A DNA stretch of 64,000 nucleotides from Bacteroidota bacterium (GCA_016866235.1 VGMW01000002.1:1-64000); one strand, 5' to 3'; shown: positions 34,875 through 43,854, numbered from the stretch's first letter. Numbers and translations: made by a program. The notes: generated from the letters alone by a model not told the origin.

Positions 34875-35891
34875 TTACTTAATACGGAGCTCAGTTTTAA
34901 ATCCGATCAGGTGGTTTTTTAATGCCTGAAACTTGTCCTCATCGGCATCCCACTTCGTTCCTAAATAATGATTACCGTTTTCCAGATGCTTGAAATAAAA
35001 TTTCCAAACGGTGGTTTCAGCCGAAACGTTTTTTATTTCAGCCTGTCCGGAATCAGTGAACGATATGGTAGGAAGGGTCTTTCCAATTTTTGTAGGCTCA
35101 TAACCCAATAACCGCATGGCCACCCCTGCGCGCGCATGAACGTATTTTAGGATGTATAGAAATCCTTTTGAACGAATGTCTTTATCTAAGACTCCTGGAT
35201 TAAAGAATTCAAACTTGAAGGGATAATTCTTCGCAAAGTATTCTTCCACGATTTTATCCTCGGCCGCAAGCCCCGATCGAACAATGGCCAGTCTGTCTAC
35301 TTTCAGATCCAATGCAAAAAATTCATTCCGATTTCCGGTAATTGTATTTAAGCTCAGCTGAGTCTCTGGAGTTTCATTGATGAGTAGATTTCTCTTTTTG
35401 AGTTTTCCCGCTGTAAGCCGAAAAATACTCTGTGTAATCGCGCTAGCATCGGTACCGAATAGATGCCAGGCCGCGTGTCCTTCTGTAAACCAATCCTTTT
35501 TACCATCAAAGGGGGCCACAACCAAATCGTAGAGTGATTCTTTTTTGGTGAGTATTATAAAATAATATACCTCACGCTTGGACGCATAATTTATGAATAA
35601 GCGATTCACCTCAGCATTGGCGGTCGGTATGTCGTAGGGTACGTAAAGCACTGCATCGATACCACAACGCTGAAATCCGGATTGAAAAGATTCAAGCTCC
35701 TTTAGGCTTATAGCAGGATCATGCAACACCAGTGACTTTCTGGTGAGCAACTCCTCCGGTATGGCGTCGCCCTGATTCAACCGAGAAACAATCGTTGAAA
35801 TATCAGGTGCAGGCTGACCAAAGACCATTGGACAACAAAGAAATGTCAATAAGCCTAAGAGCCTTTTAATTTTCAATAGATCAAAAACCAT
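34875..35891 (-). CDS. Exported protein of unknown function
   Basis: I do not recognise the family. The ATG at 35891 (338 residues; an ATG seven codons earlier is also open) begins a signal peptide ('LLGLLTFLCCPMVFGQ', cleaved near residue 26). The mature protein is mixed alpha/beta: 'FIILTKKESLYDLVVAPFDGKKDWFTEGHAAWHLFGTDAS' in the middle and a C-terminal 'TTVWKFYFKHLENGNHYLGTKWDADEDKF' segment that is rich in aromatic residues. It lies 27 bp downstream of the Rieske gene on the same strand, so they are probably co-transcribed, though a periplasmic partner for a cytoplasmic Rieske protein is not obvious. Confidence 0.7.
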   Translation of the reverse strand: MVFDLLKIKRLLGLLTFLCCPMVFGQPAPDISTIVSRLNQGDAIPEELLTRKSLVLHDPAISLKELESFQSGFQRCGIDAVLYVPYDIPTANAEVNRLFINYASKREVYYFIILTKKESLYDLVVAPFDGKKDWFTEGHAAWHLFGTDASAITQSIFRLTAGKLKKRNLLINETPETQLSLNTITGNRNEFFALDLKVDRLAIVRSGLAAEDKIVEEYFAKNYPFKFEFFNPGVLDKDIRSKGFLYILKYVHARAGVAMRLLGYEPTKIGKTLPTISFTDSGQAEIKNVSAETTVWKFYFKHLENGNHYLGTKWDADEDKFQALKNHLIGFKTELRIK

Positions 35892-35918
35892 TGCGGAAAG
35901 ATAAAAAATCACTCAACG

Positions 35919-36221
35919 TTAAACTGCAATAAAAATTTCGCCGTTTTCCTCTTTTATTGGAAAGACCTCTGCGTCTTCACAGGCCTCACTGCAACGGCCA
36001 TCCATAAGCCTGAAACGGTAGCCATGCAAAGGACACACAACTTCTCCGAATGCTGTTAGCCGACCCTGACTAAGCGAAGCACCATTGTGCGTGCAACGGT
36101 CTGCAATGGCCATCCACTTACCAGCGTAATGGCCAAGACAAATCTTTTTACCAGTAACCTCCAACTTTATGAGGGCTTTAGATGGGACAGGCTCCGGCAA
36201 GGAAATTCTTATCCATTTCAT
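35919..36221 (-). CDS. Small Rieske [2Fe-2S] ferredoxin-type protein
   Basis: This is a 100-residue stand-alone Rieske domain. The two cluster-binding motifs are complete: Cys-Thr-His near residue 43 (CTHNGASLSQG) and Cys-Pro-Leu-His near residue 63 (CPLHGYRF), about 18 residues apart as in NirD-like and dioxygenase ferredoxin components. No signal peptide, so it is a cytoplasmic electron carrier. No oxygenase or nitrite reductase lies nearby; the adjacent gene is an exported unknown. It is divergent from the first M20 gene, 70 bp apart. Confidence 0.9.
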   Translation of the reverse strand: MKWIRISLPEPVPSKALIKLEVTGKKICLGHYAGKWMAIADRCTHNGASLSQGRLTAFGEVVCPLHGYRFRLMDGRCSEACEDAEVFPIKEENGEIFIAV

Positions 36222-36291
36222 AAAAAACCAGCAAGTCTTCCGATCATCTTTTTCCTAACTTGGATGAAATTTAACTTCAAAAACCGCAAGT

Positions 36292-37623
36292 ATGGCACAC
36301 AAGTACTTTTTAAATAAGGTCGCTGCAATCAGAACGCTCCCAATTTTTTTACTGATTGTTTGTTTTTCAGCGATCGGTCAGATGAATCCGAAGTTGGCAA
36401 CCAAACTCGATCAGGAGGCAACAGGGCTTGAGAAAAAAGTGATCGAGTGGCGTCGTCATTTTCACCAGAATCCTGAGCTTTCAAATCGTGAGTATAAGAC
36501 TGGGGCTTACATTGCAGAACACCTTAAGGCTCTTGGTATGGAAGTTAAGTACCCTGTAGCCAAGACGGGTGCGGTTGGAATATTACGCACCGGTAAGCCC
36601 GGACCTGTCATTGGTCTGCGTGCAGACATCGACGGATTGCCTGTCGAAGAACGCAACGGACTTCCTTTCGCTTCGAAGGCAAAAGGAGAGTACAATGGAC
36701 AAGAAGTTCCTGTCATGCACGCATGCGGTCACGACACGCACATCGCCATTCTCATGGGCGTGGCTGAAATTTTTTCTAAAATGAAAAATGATTTGCGAGG
36801 AACCATAGTATTTCTTTTTCAACCTGCAGAGGAAGGCGCTCCAGCCGGTGAGGAGGGAGGCGCTGAGTTAATGGTAAAGGAAGGGCTCTTGGACGACCCT
36901 AAGGTAGAAGCCGTTTTTGGTTTGCACATCAATTCGCTTACCCCCGTTGGAGTGCTTACCTATAAGCCAGAGGGCGAGTTAGCTTCTGCGGATGGGCTGC
37001 ACATTAAAATAACAGGACGGCAGACACATGGTTCAGCGCCATGGGCAGGAGTTGATCCAATTGTGGCATCAGCACATGTGATCACAGCCCTTCAAACCAT
37101 TACAAGTCGGAGCATTGAGGTAACCAAAGCACCAGCAGTGGTAACCATTGGCAAAATTACCGGAGGTGTTCGCAGCAACATTATTCCTGAATCTGTTGAA
37201 ATGACCGGCACCATTCGAAATCTGGATACAGGAATTCAGGATCAGGTTCATGCCCTCATTAAACGCATTGCTCAAAATACCGCTGAAGGCCTTGGCGCAA
37301 AAGCAGAAGTGACCATCACCAGAATGTATCCCATTACATACAACGATCCGAAATTAACCACATGGTCAGGCCCAATTCTCGAACGAGTAGCCGGAAAGGA
37401 CAACGCCAGGATTATAAAGGCGCAGACCGGCTCTGAAGACTTCAGTTTCTTCGCCAACAAGGTTCCTGGATTTTTCTTTTTTGTTGGCGGAATGCCAAAA
37501 GATGCCGATCCGAAAAAAACTCCTTCGCATCACACACCTGATTTTTTCATCGACGAGTCAGGTATGCTCACCGGCCTGCGCGCTATGCTTAATTTATCCG
37601 CTGAATATTTATACAGAAAATAA
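36292..37623 (+). CDS. Exported M20-family amidohydrolase (first of tandem pair)
   Basis: This is a 443-residue di-zinc amidohydrolase of the M20D type (hippuricase, IAA-amino-acid hydrolase, N-acyl amino acid amidase). A hydrophobic N-terminus ('LPIFLLIVCFSAIG') acts as a signal peptide. Metal ligands are visible in HACGHDTH near residue 145, QPAEEGA near 180, GLHINS near 210 and the C-terminal 'HHTPDF'. A dimerisation domain follows with 'GRQTHGSAPWAGVDP'. The second copy starts 6 bp after its stop and the PIG-L deacetylase overlaps that one, so three hydrolases are made together. The substrate is unknown; an extracytoplasmic N-acyl amide is likely. Confidence 0.9.
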   Translation: MAHKYFLNKVAAIRTLPIFLLIVCFSAIGQMNPKLATKLDQEATGLEKKVIEWRRHFHQNPELSNREYKTGAYIAEHLKALGMEVKYPVAKTGAVGILRTGKPGPVIGLRADIDGLPVEERNGLPFASKAKGEYNGQEVPVMHACGHDTHIAILMGVAEIFSKMKNDLRGTIVFLFQPAEEGAPAGEEGGAELMVKEGLLDDPKVEAVFGLHINSLTPVGVLTYKPEGELASADGLHIKITGRQTHGSAPWAGVDPIVASAHVITALQTITSRSIEVTKAPAVVTIGKITGGVRSNIIPESVEMTGTIRNLDTGIQDQVHALIKRIAQNTAEGLGAKAEVTITRMYPITYNDPKLTTWSGPILERVAGKDNARIIKAQTGSEDFSFFANKVPGFFFFVGGMPKDADPKKTPSHHTPDFFIDESGMLTGLRAMLNLSAEYLYRK

Positions 37624-37629
37624 AATTTT

Positions 37630-38949
37630 ATGAAATCACTTTTGGCCGTAGGCCTTTCATTGGTCATCGCGACAACATTAACTGCACAGGTTAATCCAAA
37701 GCTCCAGCTTAAGCTGGATCAACACGCCCGTGAGCTTGAACAAAAAACAATTGAATGGCGACGATACTTTCACCAATACCCGGAGCTTTCCAATCAGGAG
37801 GTTAAGACATCAGCAAAAATTGCAGAGATACTTCGTGGGATGGGCCTTGAAGTAAAAACAGGCGTCGCCCGAACTGGTGTGGTGGCCACGCTCAATTCTG
37901 GAAAGCCAGGACGTGTGGTTGCGCTTCGCGCGGACATGGATGCATTACCGGTTGAGGAGCGGAACGATTTAACCTTTGCATCAAAGGAGCGGATAGTGTA
38001 CAACGATCGTGAAACATCAGTGATGCACGCTTGTGGCCATGATTCACATATGGCAATTCTTCTTGCCGTCGCGGAAATCCTGGTTCGAAACAAAGCTGAT
38101 TTAAAAGGACAGGTGAAATTTATTTTTCAACCCGCAGAAGAAGGAGCCGGAACTTTAAAAGGTGGCGCAGCTATGATGGTTGAAGAAGGGGTACTCGAAA
38201 ACCCCAAAGTGGATGCCATTTTCGGCTTGCACATTCAGTCAACGGTACCGGCTGGAACGATCAATTATCGTTCTGGCGCTTTGATGGCTGCCCCCGACTT
38301 TTTCACCATTAAGGTTAGAGGTAAAGGTGCGCATGGTGCTACGCCGTGGGATGGTGTGGATCCACTGGTGGTGGGCGCACAAATTGTGATGGGAATTCAA
38401 ACCATCATCAGCCGTCAGCTTGAGTTGACCAAGGAACCGGCCGTAATTACCATTGGAAAATTCACCTCCGGTAATCGGGAAAATATAATTCCCGAATCCG
38501 CAGAGATGGGCGGGACGATCCGGACCTTCGATAAGTCAATGCAGAAAATGGTGCATGAAAAAATAAGAACCACTGCCATGAACATTGCGGAAAGCGCTGG
38601 TGCAACAGCAGAGGTTATAATTAGTTCCGGATCTCCCGTAACCTACAATGATCCATCGCTCACCGCTTCAATGGCAGCAAGCCTGGAGCGTGCTGCGGGT
38701 AAAGGAAATGCGTTAGCGGTTAGTCCTGTGACCATGGCAGAGGATTTTTCTGAGTTTCAGCAAAAGATTCCGGGCTTATTCTTTTTTATAGGCGGAATGA
38801 AGCCGGGAACCGATCCGAAAAAGGCACCAATCCACCATACGCCTGATTTTATGTTGGATGAAAGCGGATTTGGTACAGGCGTTAAAGCACTGGTTAACCT
38901 CACGGTTGATTTTTTATACCGCGACACTAAACTGGATCCGAAAAAATGA
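37630..38949 (+). CDS. Exported M20-family amidohydrolase (second of tandem pair)
   Basis: This is a 439-residue paralogue of the preceding gene; the two align without major gaps and share motif order, so they arose by tandem duplication. Its signal peptide is clearer (MKSLLAVGLSLVIATTLTAQ). Metal motifs: HACGHDSH, QPAEEGAG, GLHIQS, AEDFSEF and HHTPDF are intact. Differences in the substrate-side residues after 'GAHGATPWDGVDP' suggest different specificity from copy one. Its last four bases overlap the start of the PIG-L gene (ATGA), so translation is coupled. Confidence 0.9.
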   Translation: MKSLLAVGLSLVIATTLTAQVNPKLQLKLDQHARELEQKTIEWRRYFHQYPELSNQEVKTSAKIAEILRGMGLEVKTGVARTGVVATLNSGKPGRVVALRADMDALPVEERNDLTFASKERIVYNDRETSVMHACGHDSHMAILLAVAEILVRNKADLKGQVKFIFQPAEEGAGTLKGGAAMMVEEGVLENPKVDAIFGLHIQSTVPAGTINYRSGALMAAPDFFTIKVRGKGAHGATPWDGVDPLVVGAQIVMGIQTIISRQLELTKEPAVITIGKFTSGNRENIIPESAEMGGTIRTFDKSMQKMVHEKIRTTAMNIAESAGATAEVIISSGSPVTYNDPSLTASMAASLERAAGKGNALAVSPVTMAEDFSEFQQKIPGLFFFIGGMKPGTDPKKAPIHHTPDFMLDESGFGTGVKALVNLTVDFLYRDTKLDPKK

Positions 38950-39746
38950 TCCGACTGATCTCCTGGCTTCTAATCACCATACTATTCGGTATCGGCTGCA
39001 CGGGAAAAAAAGCGGAGCAGCCTTCGGTTAGCGGTAAAGTTCTGCTTGCTGTTTTTGCTCATCCAGATGATGAGACTACCGTAACACCGGTATTGTCGCG
39101 TTATGCGGCAGAAGGTGTGAAGGTTTTCCTTGCAATTGCCACCGACGGACGGTATGGAGTAACTACCCATGCCGGAATTCCGGCAGGCGACAGTCTTGCC
39201 GCTTCACGCGCCCGCGAATTGACCTGTGCTGCTGAAAAGTTGGGCATACAGCCACCAATTCTCTTTGGCTTACACGATCAGTTTAAAATGCAGGGAGGAT
39301 ATGACTCTGTTCACCATCAGTTGGATGAGTTGCGTTTACAGGTAAGAAAATTGTTTGATGAGATTCGTCCGGATGCAGTGATCACCTGGGGACCTTCTGG
39401 TTGGTCGGGCCATCACGACCATCGTTTGGTAGGAGCGGTGGTAACGGAAATCTTTGAGAGCCAGCAGTGGGACAAGCCGAAACAGCTTTTTTATCCAGCG
39501 ATTCCAACAGGCAAAATACCAGTCGGCGCAAAGGGCTATGCGACTACCGACAGTACGTATTTAAATGTCAGGATTGGAGCATCGGAAACAGATTACGAGC
39601 GCGCTCGTGAATCATTACAATGTCATGCCAGTCAGTATACTCCGGAAGTGATGGACCAAATGCGGGGAATGATTGGTTCGGCCTTGGGTCGTACCACATG
39701 GTTCCGCACTTATCATGGTTCGGAGCAGCGAACCACCTTGTTTTAG
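38946..39746 (+). CDS. PIG-L family deacetylase lipoprotein (LmbE-like)
   Basis: The 266-residue protein is a zinc-dependent N-deacetylase of the PIG-L/LmbE type. Metal motif His39-Pro-Asp-Asp (AVFAHPDDET) is near the N-terminus and the second motif HHDHR lies near residue 158. A lipobox-like GIGC places a lipid Cys at residue 18, so it acts outside the cytoplasm. PIG-L enzymes remove acetyl groups from GlcNAc-linked compounds (GlcNAc-PI, bacillithiol precursors); an exported form probably acts on a sugar or amino-sugar conjugate. Translational coupling to the second M20 amidohydrolase suggests shared action on a substrate with both amide and acetyl groups. Confidence 0.88.
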   Translation: MIRLISWLLITILFGIGCTGKKAEQPSVSGKVLLAVFAHPDDETTVTPVLSRYAAEGVKVFLAIATDGRYGVTTHAGIPAGDSLAASRARELTCAAEKLGIQPPILFGLHDQFKMQGGYDSVHHQLDELRLQVRKLFDEIRPDAVITWGPSGWSGHHDHRLVGAVVTEIFESQQWDKPKQLFYPAIPTGKIPVGAKGYATTDSTYLNVRIGASETDYERARESLQCHASQYTPEVMDQMRGMIGSALGRTTWFRTYHGSEQRTTLF

Positions 39747-39757
39747 CTGTTAGTGAA

Positions 39758-40615
39758 TTATTGGTAGAGGCAAGTTGAACTGTCTTCGGAGACAAGGTAG
39801 CTCTTATAGTTCTTAGCCTTGGGATCCTTGCATCCCTTCAGGTTGAGCAATTCAACTTTACGGAATTCTATGGGATGGCTTTCGCTTTGCAGCGCAATGA
39901 ATCCTTCCGCTAAACTTTTTCCATCAATTTTTACAAGACTATCGTAGCCGTTGACTACGCCCCCTCCGATTTCAGGCTTGGTGTATTCCAGCACGGTTTC
40001 ACCTTCAACAGTATGCCGAATCAGAGAGTCACCCAGCACAAGAAATTCAACATGCACCCATTGGTCGCCATCGTATGTTTTTGATTGAGCATTAATGCAG
40101 TGGGGAATGAATAAGGTGTCGGCGAACCGAACATGCGTGCCAGGCGTGCAAAGGTTGGCAGTCGATCTGGGTCCATCACCAAGGCCTCCCAGAAACTGTG
40201 CTTCAATGCTGATTGGGAAATCCTGATCCTTAAGCATCGATGTTGGATCCTGGCTGTGAAGCATAGCGCCGCTGTTGCGTGTTGCCCAACCTTCTCCGCC
40301 AGCACATTGTTTTCCGATGAAACGGTATTCAACGACCAGTCTGTAATGTGAGAATTTGTCTTTATAAAATAAGTGCCCATAGCGTTGCCTAAAGGAGTCG
40401 TAGGCGTGGTAGTTCACTTGAATTCGGCCACTGTCCGCTTTGAATGTTTCACCAAAATTTTCTCCGGTTTCATATCCACGGATTTTTGGAATCCAGCCGG
40501 TAAGGTCCTTCCCGTTGAAAAGTGCTATCCACTCTTCCTTATTGGGGTCGTTGGAAGGAGCGCATGCAATAAAACTAAAGGCAAGGATGATGAGTAGGGT
40601 GGGGGTGTACTTCAT
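39758..40615 (-). CDS. DUF1080 (3-keto-disaccharide hydrolase-type) lipoprotein
   Basis: This is a 285-residue lipoprotein (lipobox FIAC, Cys18) with a concanavalin-like DUF1080 domain: 'EWIALFNGKDLTGWIPKI', 'KFSHYRLVVEYRF' and 'GFIALQSESHPIEFRKVEL' are the family signature strands. Several such enzymes hydrolyse keto-glycosides. The C-terminal tail after the domain, with 'LKGCKDPKAKNYKSY' and a final Ser-Ser-Thr-Cys, is the Cys-Asp-Pro-x-Ala-x-Asn-Tyr motif seen at the end of many Bacteroidota surface proteins and probably forms a disulfide. It converges on the PIG-L gene with an 11-bp gap. Confidence 0.88.
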   Translation of the reverse strand: MKYTPTLLIILAFSFIACAPSNDPNKEEWIALFNGKDLTGWIPKIRGYETGENFGETFKADSGRIQVNYHAYDSFRQRYGHLFYKDKFSHYRLVVEYRFIGKQCAGGEGWATRNSGAMLHSQDPTSMLKDQDFPISIEAQFLGGLGDGPRSTANLCTPGTHVRFADTLFIPHCINAQSKTYDGDQWVHVEFLVLGDSLIRHTVEGETVLEYTKPEIGGGVVNGYDSLVKIDGKSLAEGFIALQSESHPIEFRKVELLNLKGCKDPKAKNYKSYLVSEDSSTCLYQ

Positions 40616-40791
40616 GGAATGGATTTGATTTAAAGATAGCGTCTGGAGGGGCAGGAAAATACGTCGATGAGCAAGAAAAACACGATTGACTGAAGAGAAT
40701 TGGTTTAGGTGTTTTGTCGAGGCAGATGCAGGCTCTTTATATTATTTAAATATAACTTACACTTAATGTTAATTAAATTATTAATTTTGCG

Positions 40792-41124
40792 ATGACGGTT
40801 AGATTTGCGGATAAAAAACTAGGAAAGATATTGGCGGATTATGGTCTGTGTTGTAAAAAAATGGGGAGCATCAGAGCTAAGCTTTTATACCTCAGACTTT
40901 ACGCTTTAGAACGGTCGAAAACATTAGAAGCGGTTAGACATATGTCAGGCCGTTTTCATGAGTTATCGGGTAATCGGAAGGGTCAGTGGGCATGCAGTCT
41001 TGACCATCCATATCGATTGATATTTAAACCCGCAGACCATCCTATTCCATGTAATGAAGACGGTCAGTACATATGGTCCAAAATTACCTCTATCGAAATA
41101 ATTGAAATAGTAGACTATCATTAG
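40792..41124 (+). CDS. higB: HigB/RelE-type toxin
   Basis: This is a 110-residue member of the RelE/HigB mRNA interferase fold. The family core is visible: 'KLLYLRLYALERSKTLEAVRHMSGRFHELSGNRKGQWACSLDHPYRLIFKP' (the last part is a Tyr-Arg-Leu-x-Phe strand holding a catalytic-type Arg) and a C-terminal 'IEIVDYH'. HigB cuts mRNA at translating ribosomes and is neutralised by HigA. The ATG at 40792 gives the conserved 'MTVRFADKKL' start. The toxin precedes the antitoxin by 10 bp, the order typical of higBA. The surrounding 40.6-41.5 kb is more AT-rich than neighbouring genes, consistent with acquisition by transfer. Confidence 0.85.
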   Translation: MTVRFADKKLGKILADYGLCCKKMGSIRAKLLYLRLYALERSKTLEAVRHMSGRFHELSGNRKGQWACSLDHPYRLIFKPADHPIPCNEDGQYIWSKITSIEIIEIVDYH

Positions 41125-41134
41125 GCTGTAAAGT

Positions 41135-42049
41135 ATGGAAGATAAAATGATATATGTACCCACAATAGTTTTTCCACCAGGGGAAATACTCAAAGAAAAA
41201 CTGGCTGAAATGGAAATGGGTCCAAAGGAATTTGCCTTGCGCACAAACAAACCTGAGAAAACTATTATTGCTGTATTTAAGGGGGATAGCTCTATTACAG
41301 CTGAAATGGCAGTACTCTTTGAAAATGTTACTAGGATTCCTGCGCACTATTGGCTGAATCATCAGAGAGGTTATGATGAATTTATAGCACGTAAAAAATT
41401 GGAGGCGAGGATCCATCAAGCAGTGTCATGGGCAAAAAGATTTCCAGTTAAGGAAATGATAAGAAAGAAATGGATATCTGAAGCTGCAGGGATTAAGGAA
41501 AAGACAAGTCAAATGCTGGACTTCTTTGCATTTTCAACGCATGAAGGATGGGAAAAATATTATTTCAAGCAACAATTGAAGGTAGCCTTCAAAATATCGC
41601 TCAAAAGAGTGAGTGAACCATATGCACTCACGGCCTGGCTCCGAAAAGGTGAACTACAGGCTCAGGAGCTGAGAGCCAAAGAGTACATTCCTAAAAATTT
41701 TAAAGTTGCACTCCCGAAAATAAAATCATTGTTTGATAACGAGCGGCAGGACTTTTTTGAACAGCTTCAAACTATATGTTTGGAGGCAGGAGTGAAGGTG
41801 GTGCATACACCTCGATTGAATAAAGTTGCTATTCGCGGTTGTACCAGGTGGCTTCATGACACACCGCTGATTCAGTTATCAGGTCCGATTAAACAGAATG
41901 GGACGTTTGCCTTCACTTTTTTCCATGAAGCCGGACACATCTTTCTCCACGGTAAAAAAGATATTTTTCTGGAGCAGATAGACTACTCCGATAAGGACGC
42001 TGTTAAGGAACGGGAAGCCGACACCTTTGCGGAGAAGTGGGTGATCTGA
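41135..42049 (+). CDS. higA: HigA-like antitoxin fused to ImmA/IrrE metallopeptidase domain, apparently C-terminally short
   Basis: Residues 5-85 form a HigA/XRE helix-turn-helix antitoxin domain ('PPGEILKEKLAEMEMGPKEFAL' and 'FENVTRIPAHYWLNHQRGYDEF'). Residues 180-304 are an ImmA/IrrE zinc peptidase with HEAGH at about residue 267 and the downstream Glu ligand in 'KEREADTFAE'. The protein stops right after 'EKWVI', where relatives I recall continue for some tens of residues, so the gene may be truncated at the junction with the AraC gene 19 bp away, although the catalytic residues are all present. It should bind and silence HigB and repress the operon; proteolysis could relieve repression, which is inference. 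Confidence 0.82.
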   Translation: MEDKMIYVPTIVFPPGEILKEKLAEMEMGPKEFALRTNKPEKTIIAVFKGDSSITAEMAVLFENVTRIPAHYWLNHQRGYDEFIARKKLEARIHQAVSWAKRFPVKEMIRKKWISEAAGIKEKTSQMLDFFAFSTHEGWEKYYFKQQLKVAFKISLKRVSEPYALTAWLRKGELQAQELRAKEYIPKNFKVALPKIKSLFDNERQDFFEQLQTICLEAGVKVVHTPRLNKVAIRGCTRWLHDTPLIQLSGPIKQNGTFAFTFFHEAGHIFLHGKKDIFLEQIDYSDKDAVKEREADTFAEKWVI

Positions 42050-42068
42050 CCATGGATCCTTGCTGAGC

Positions 42069-42977
42069 TCAATTTAAACTTCGGTACTCCAATGGCGTCT
42101 TTCCAGTTTTTTGCTTGAATAATCTGCTAAAGTATTGAGGGTATTCGAAGCCTAATGAATAGGCTATTTCGCTTATCGATTGGTTGGTCTGTAATAAAAT
42201 GGTTTTAGCCTGTTCAATAACAAAAAAGTGTATGTGATCCTGGGCATTTAACCCTGTTTCTTTTTTCAACAAATCGCTTAGATAGCCCGGCGATAAATTG
42301 ACCTGATCAGCAACATATTTTACTGAAGGAATGCCATGTTCTTTATCTCCACCAGTTTCAAAATAGTTTTTAAGGATTTTTTCAACTCTTACCATAACAT
42401 CGCGGTTTGCATCTTTTCTGGTAATGAATTGCCGGCCATAATAACGAGTACAATACTTCAACAACAGCTCAATGTTTGAAACAATTAATCCCTGGCTATG
42501 TGGATCAATGTTTTGAGTTAATTCACTTTGAATTTTCAAAATACAATCATACAGCAACTGCTTCTCCTTTTCGGAGAGATGCAACGCCTCAGAGATCTCG
42601 TAAGAAAAAAAATTAAAATCTTTAATTCTAAATCCAAAGGGTGTACTTCGTATCAAATCAGGATGAAAGAATAAGCCCCAACCCATCATGTCCTCTTTGA
42701 TTTCAATATCATTATCAATCGTAATGATCTGATTGGGGGCGATACACACCAGGCTTCCATCCTGAAAATCAAAGGTCTTTCGGCCATACCGAATATGGTT
42801 GCGGCAATAGTTTTTGTACATGACAGAGTAAAAATCTGTCTTGATCCGAATTTCACCCGGAGTGTGTTCAACTACTTTTCCAAAATCTACTACTCCGACC
42901 AGAGGATGATGGGCAGGACCTAAATTTAAAAACCTGAATAAATCAGAAATGGTTCTTAAGTGCAACAAATCGTCCAC
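42069..42977 (-). CDS. AraC family transcriptional regulator
   Basis: This is a 302-residue regulator with an N-terminal cupin-like sensing domain (residues 1-170; 'FQDGSLVCIAPNQII' and 'GLFFHPDLIRSTPFGFR') and a C-terminal double helix-turn-helix (residues 200-300; 'NLSPGYLSDLLKKETGLNAQDH' and 'ISEIAYSLGFEYPQYFSRLFKQKTGKTP'). The short-chain dehydrogenase gene is 12 bp upstream on the same strand, so regulator and enzyme form one unit, a common arrangement in which the regulator controls its own operon. The inducer is unknown. Confidence 0.93.
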   Translation of the reverse strand: MDDLLHLRTISDLFRFLNLGPAHHPLVGVVDFGKVVEHTPGEIRIKTDFYSVMYKNYCRNHIRYGRKTFDFQDGSLVCIAPNQIITIDNDIEIKEDMMGWGLFFHPDLIRSTPFGFRIKDFNFFSYEISEALHLSEKEKQLLYDCILKIQSELTQNIDPHSQGLIVSNIELLLKYCTRYYGRQFITRKDANRDVMVRVEKILKNYFETGGDKEHGIPSVKYVADQVNLSPGYLSDLLKKETGLNAQDHIHFFVIEQAKTILLQTNQSISEIAYSLGFEYPQYFSRLFKQKTGKTPLEYRSLN

Positions 42978-42989
42978 AGCTTAGTCAGA

Positions 42990-43805
42990 TTATAGCTTAA
43001 AAAACTTTTTATTCATGTTGACGATAAAATTATAACCAAACCATTTATTCAAAAACTGGTATAGTTTGGCATCGGACCCCGCCATATAACGCAATCTATT
43101 TTTTCCGTCAGTTGCGGCCTCATAAATCACCTTGGTGACTACACTTGCCGGTGCAGCGTTTTTAAGCATTTTCGGCATCACTGCTGTGATCTTGGAAACG
43201 ATGTTGTTGTACTCCTGTAGTTTGTCATTATGGCTAAAATCAAAAGATCTCCCCGCAAAGTCTGTCGCGATGGCGCCTGGTTCAACTATTTTAACTCTTC
43301 CTCCGAATTGTTCTACTTCATACCTTAAGGATTCAGAGATTCCCTCCACCGCAAATTTGGTTCCGTGGTACAACGAACCTAAAGGAAATGTCATTTTTCC
43401 TCCCATGGATGAGACATTGATGACTATTCCGCTTTTGTTTTTTCGAAAATGTGGGAGCACAGCCCTGGTCACATCCATGAGACCAATCACATTGGTATTA
43501 AACTGACGAAGAATTTTTTCTCTGGGGAAAGATTCCAGCGGGCCATAAGCACCGTAACCCGCATTATTAAGTAACACATCAATTTTTCCAAATTTTTGAA
43601 TGCCTTCCTCAACAGCATGGTTGATGGAATCTAAATCCAGCACATCCAGTTTCGTGACAAGGACATCAGGTAATTTGATTAGTTCTTTTTCATTTTCCGG
43701 ATTTCTCATGGTGGCAACAACGCTCCACCCTTTTGACTGAAAGAATTTCGCTGTTGCTTTACCAATGCCGCTACTGGCGCCTGTGATTAAAATAGTTTTT
43801 TTCAT
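42990..43805 (-). CDS. Short-chain dehydrogenase/reductase
   Basis: From the ATG at 43805 (an ATG 21 bp earlier is unlikely) the protein has 271 residues. The NAD(P)-binding motif is TGASSGIG near residue 8; the NNAGYGAYG segment, the catalytic Ser in 'INVSSMGG' and Tyr-x-x-x-Lys in 'LYHGTKF' are all present. This is the classical SDR (SDR5C-like) type; the substrate is unknown. The C-terminal 'FNLWFGYNFIVNMNKKFFKL'-type tail is basic. The gene leads the AraC unit and follows an inverted repeat at 43855-43877 in its promoter region. Confidence 0.92.
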   Translation of the reverse strand: MKKTILITGASSGIGKATAKFFQSKGWSVVATMRNPENEKELIKLPDVLVTKLDVLDLDSINHAVEEGIQKFGKIDVLLNNAGYGAYGPLESFPREKILRQFNTNVIGLMDVTRAVLPHFRKNKSGIVINVSSMGGKMTFPLGSLYHGTKFAVEGISESLRYEVEQFGGRVKIVEPGAIATDFAGRSFDFSHNDKLQEYNNIVSKITAVMPKMLKNAAPASVVTKVIYEAATDGKNRLRYMAGSDAKLYQFLNKWFGYNFIVNMNKKFFKL

Positions 43806-43854
43806 TTGCTTGATGTTTGAAAACAAAACTCATTAATCTCCTTGCACCTTATGG

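Noticed and set aside
40782-40789. TAATTTTG as promoter of the toxin gene
   Set aside because: It ends 2 bp before the ATG, so transcription would start inside the coding sequence.
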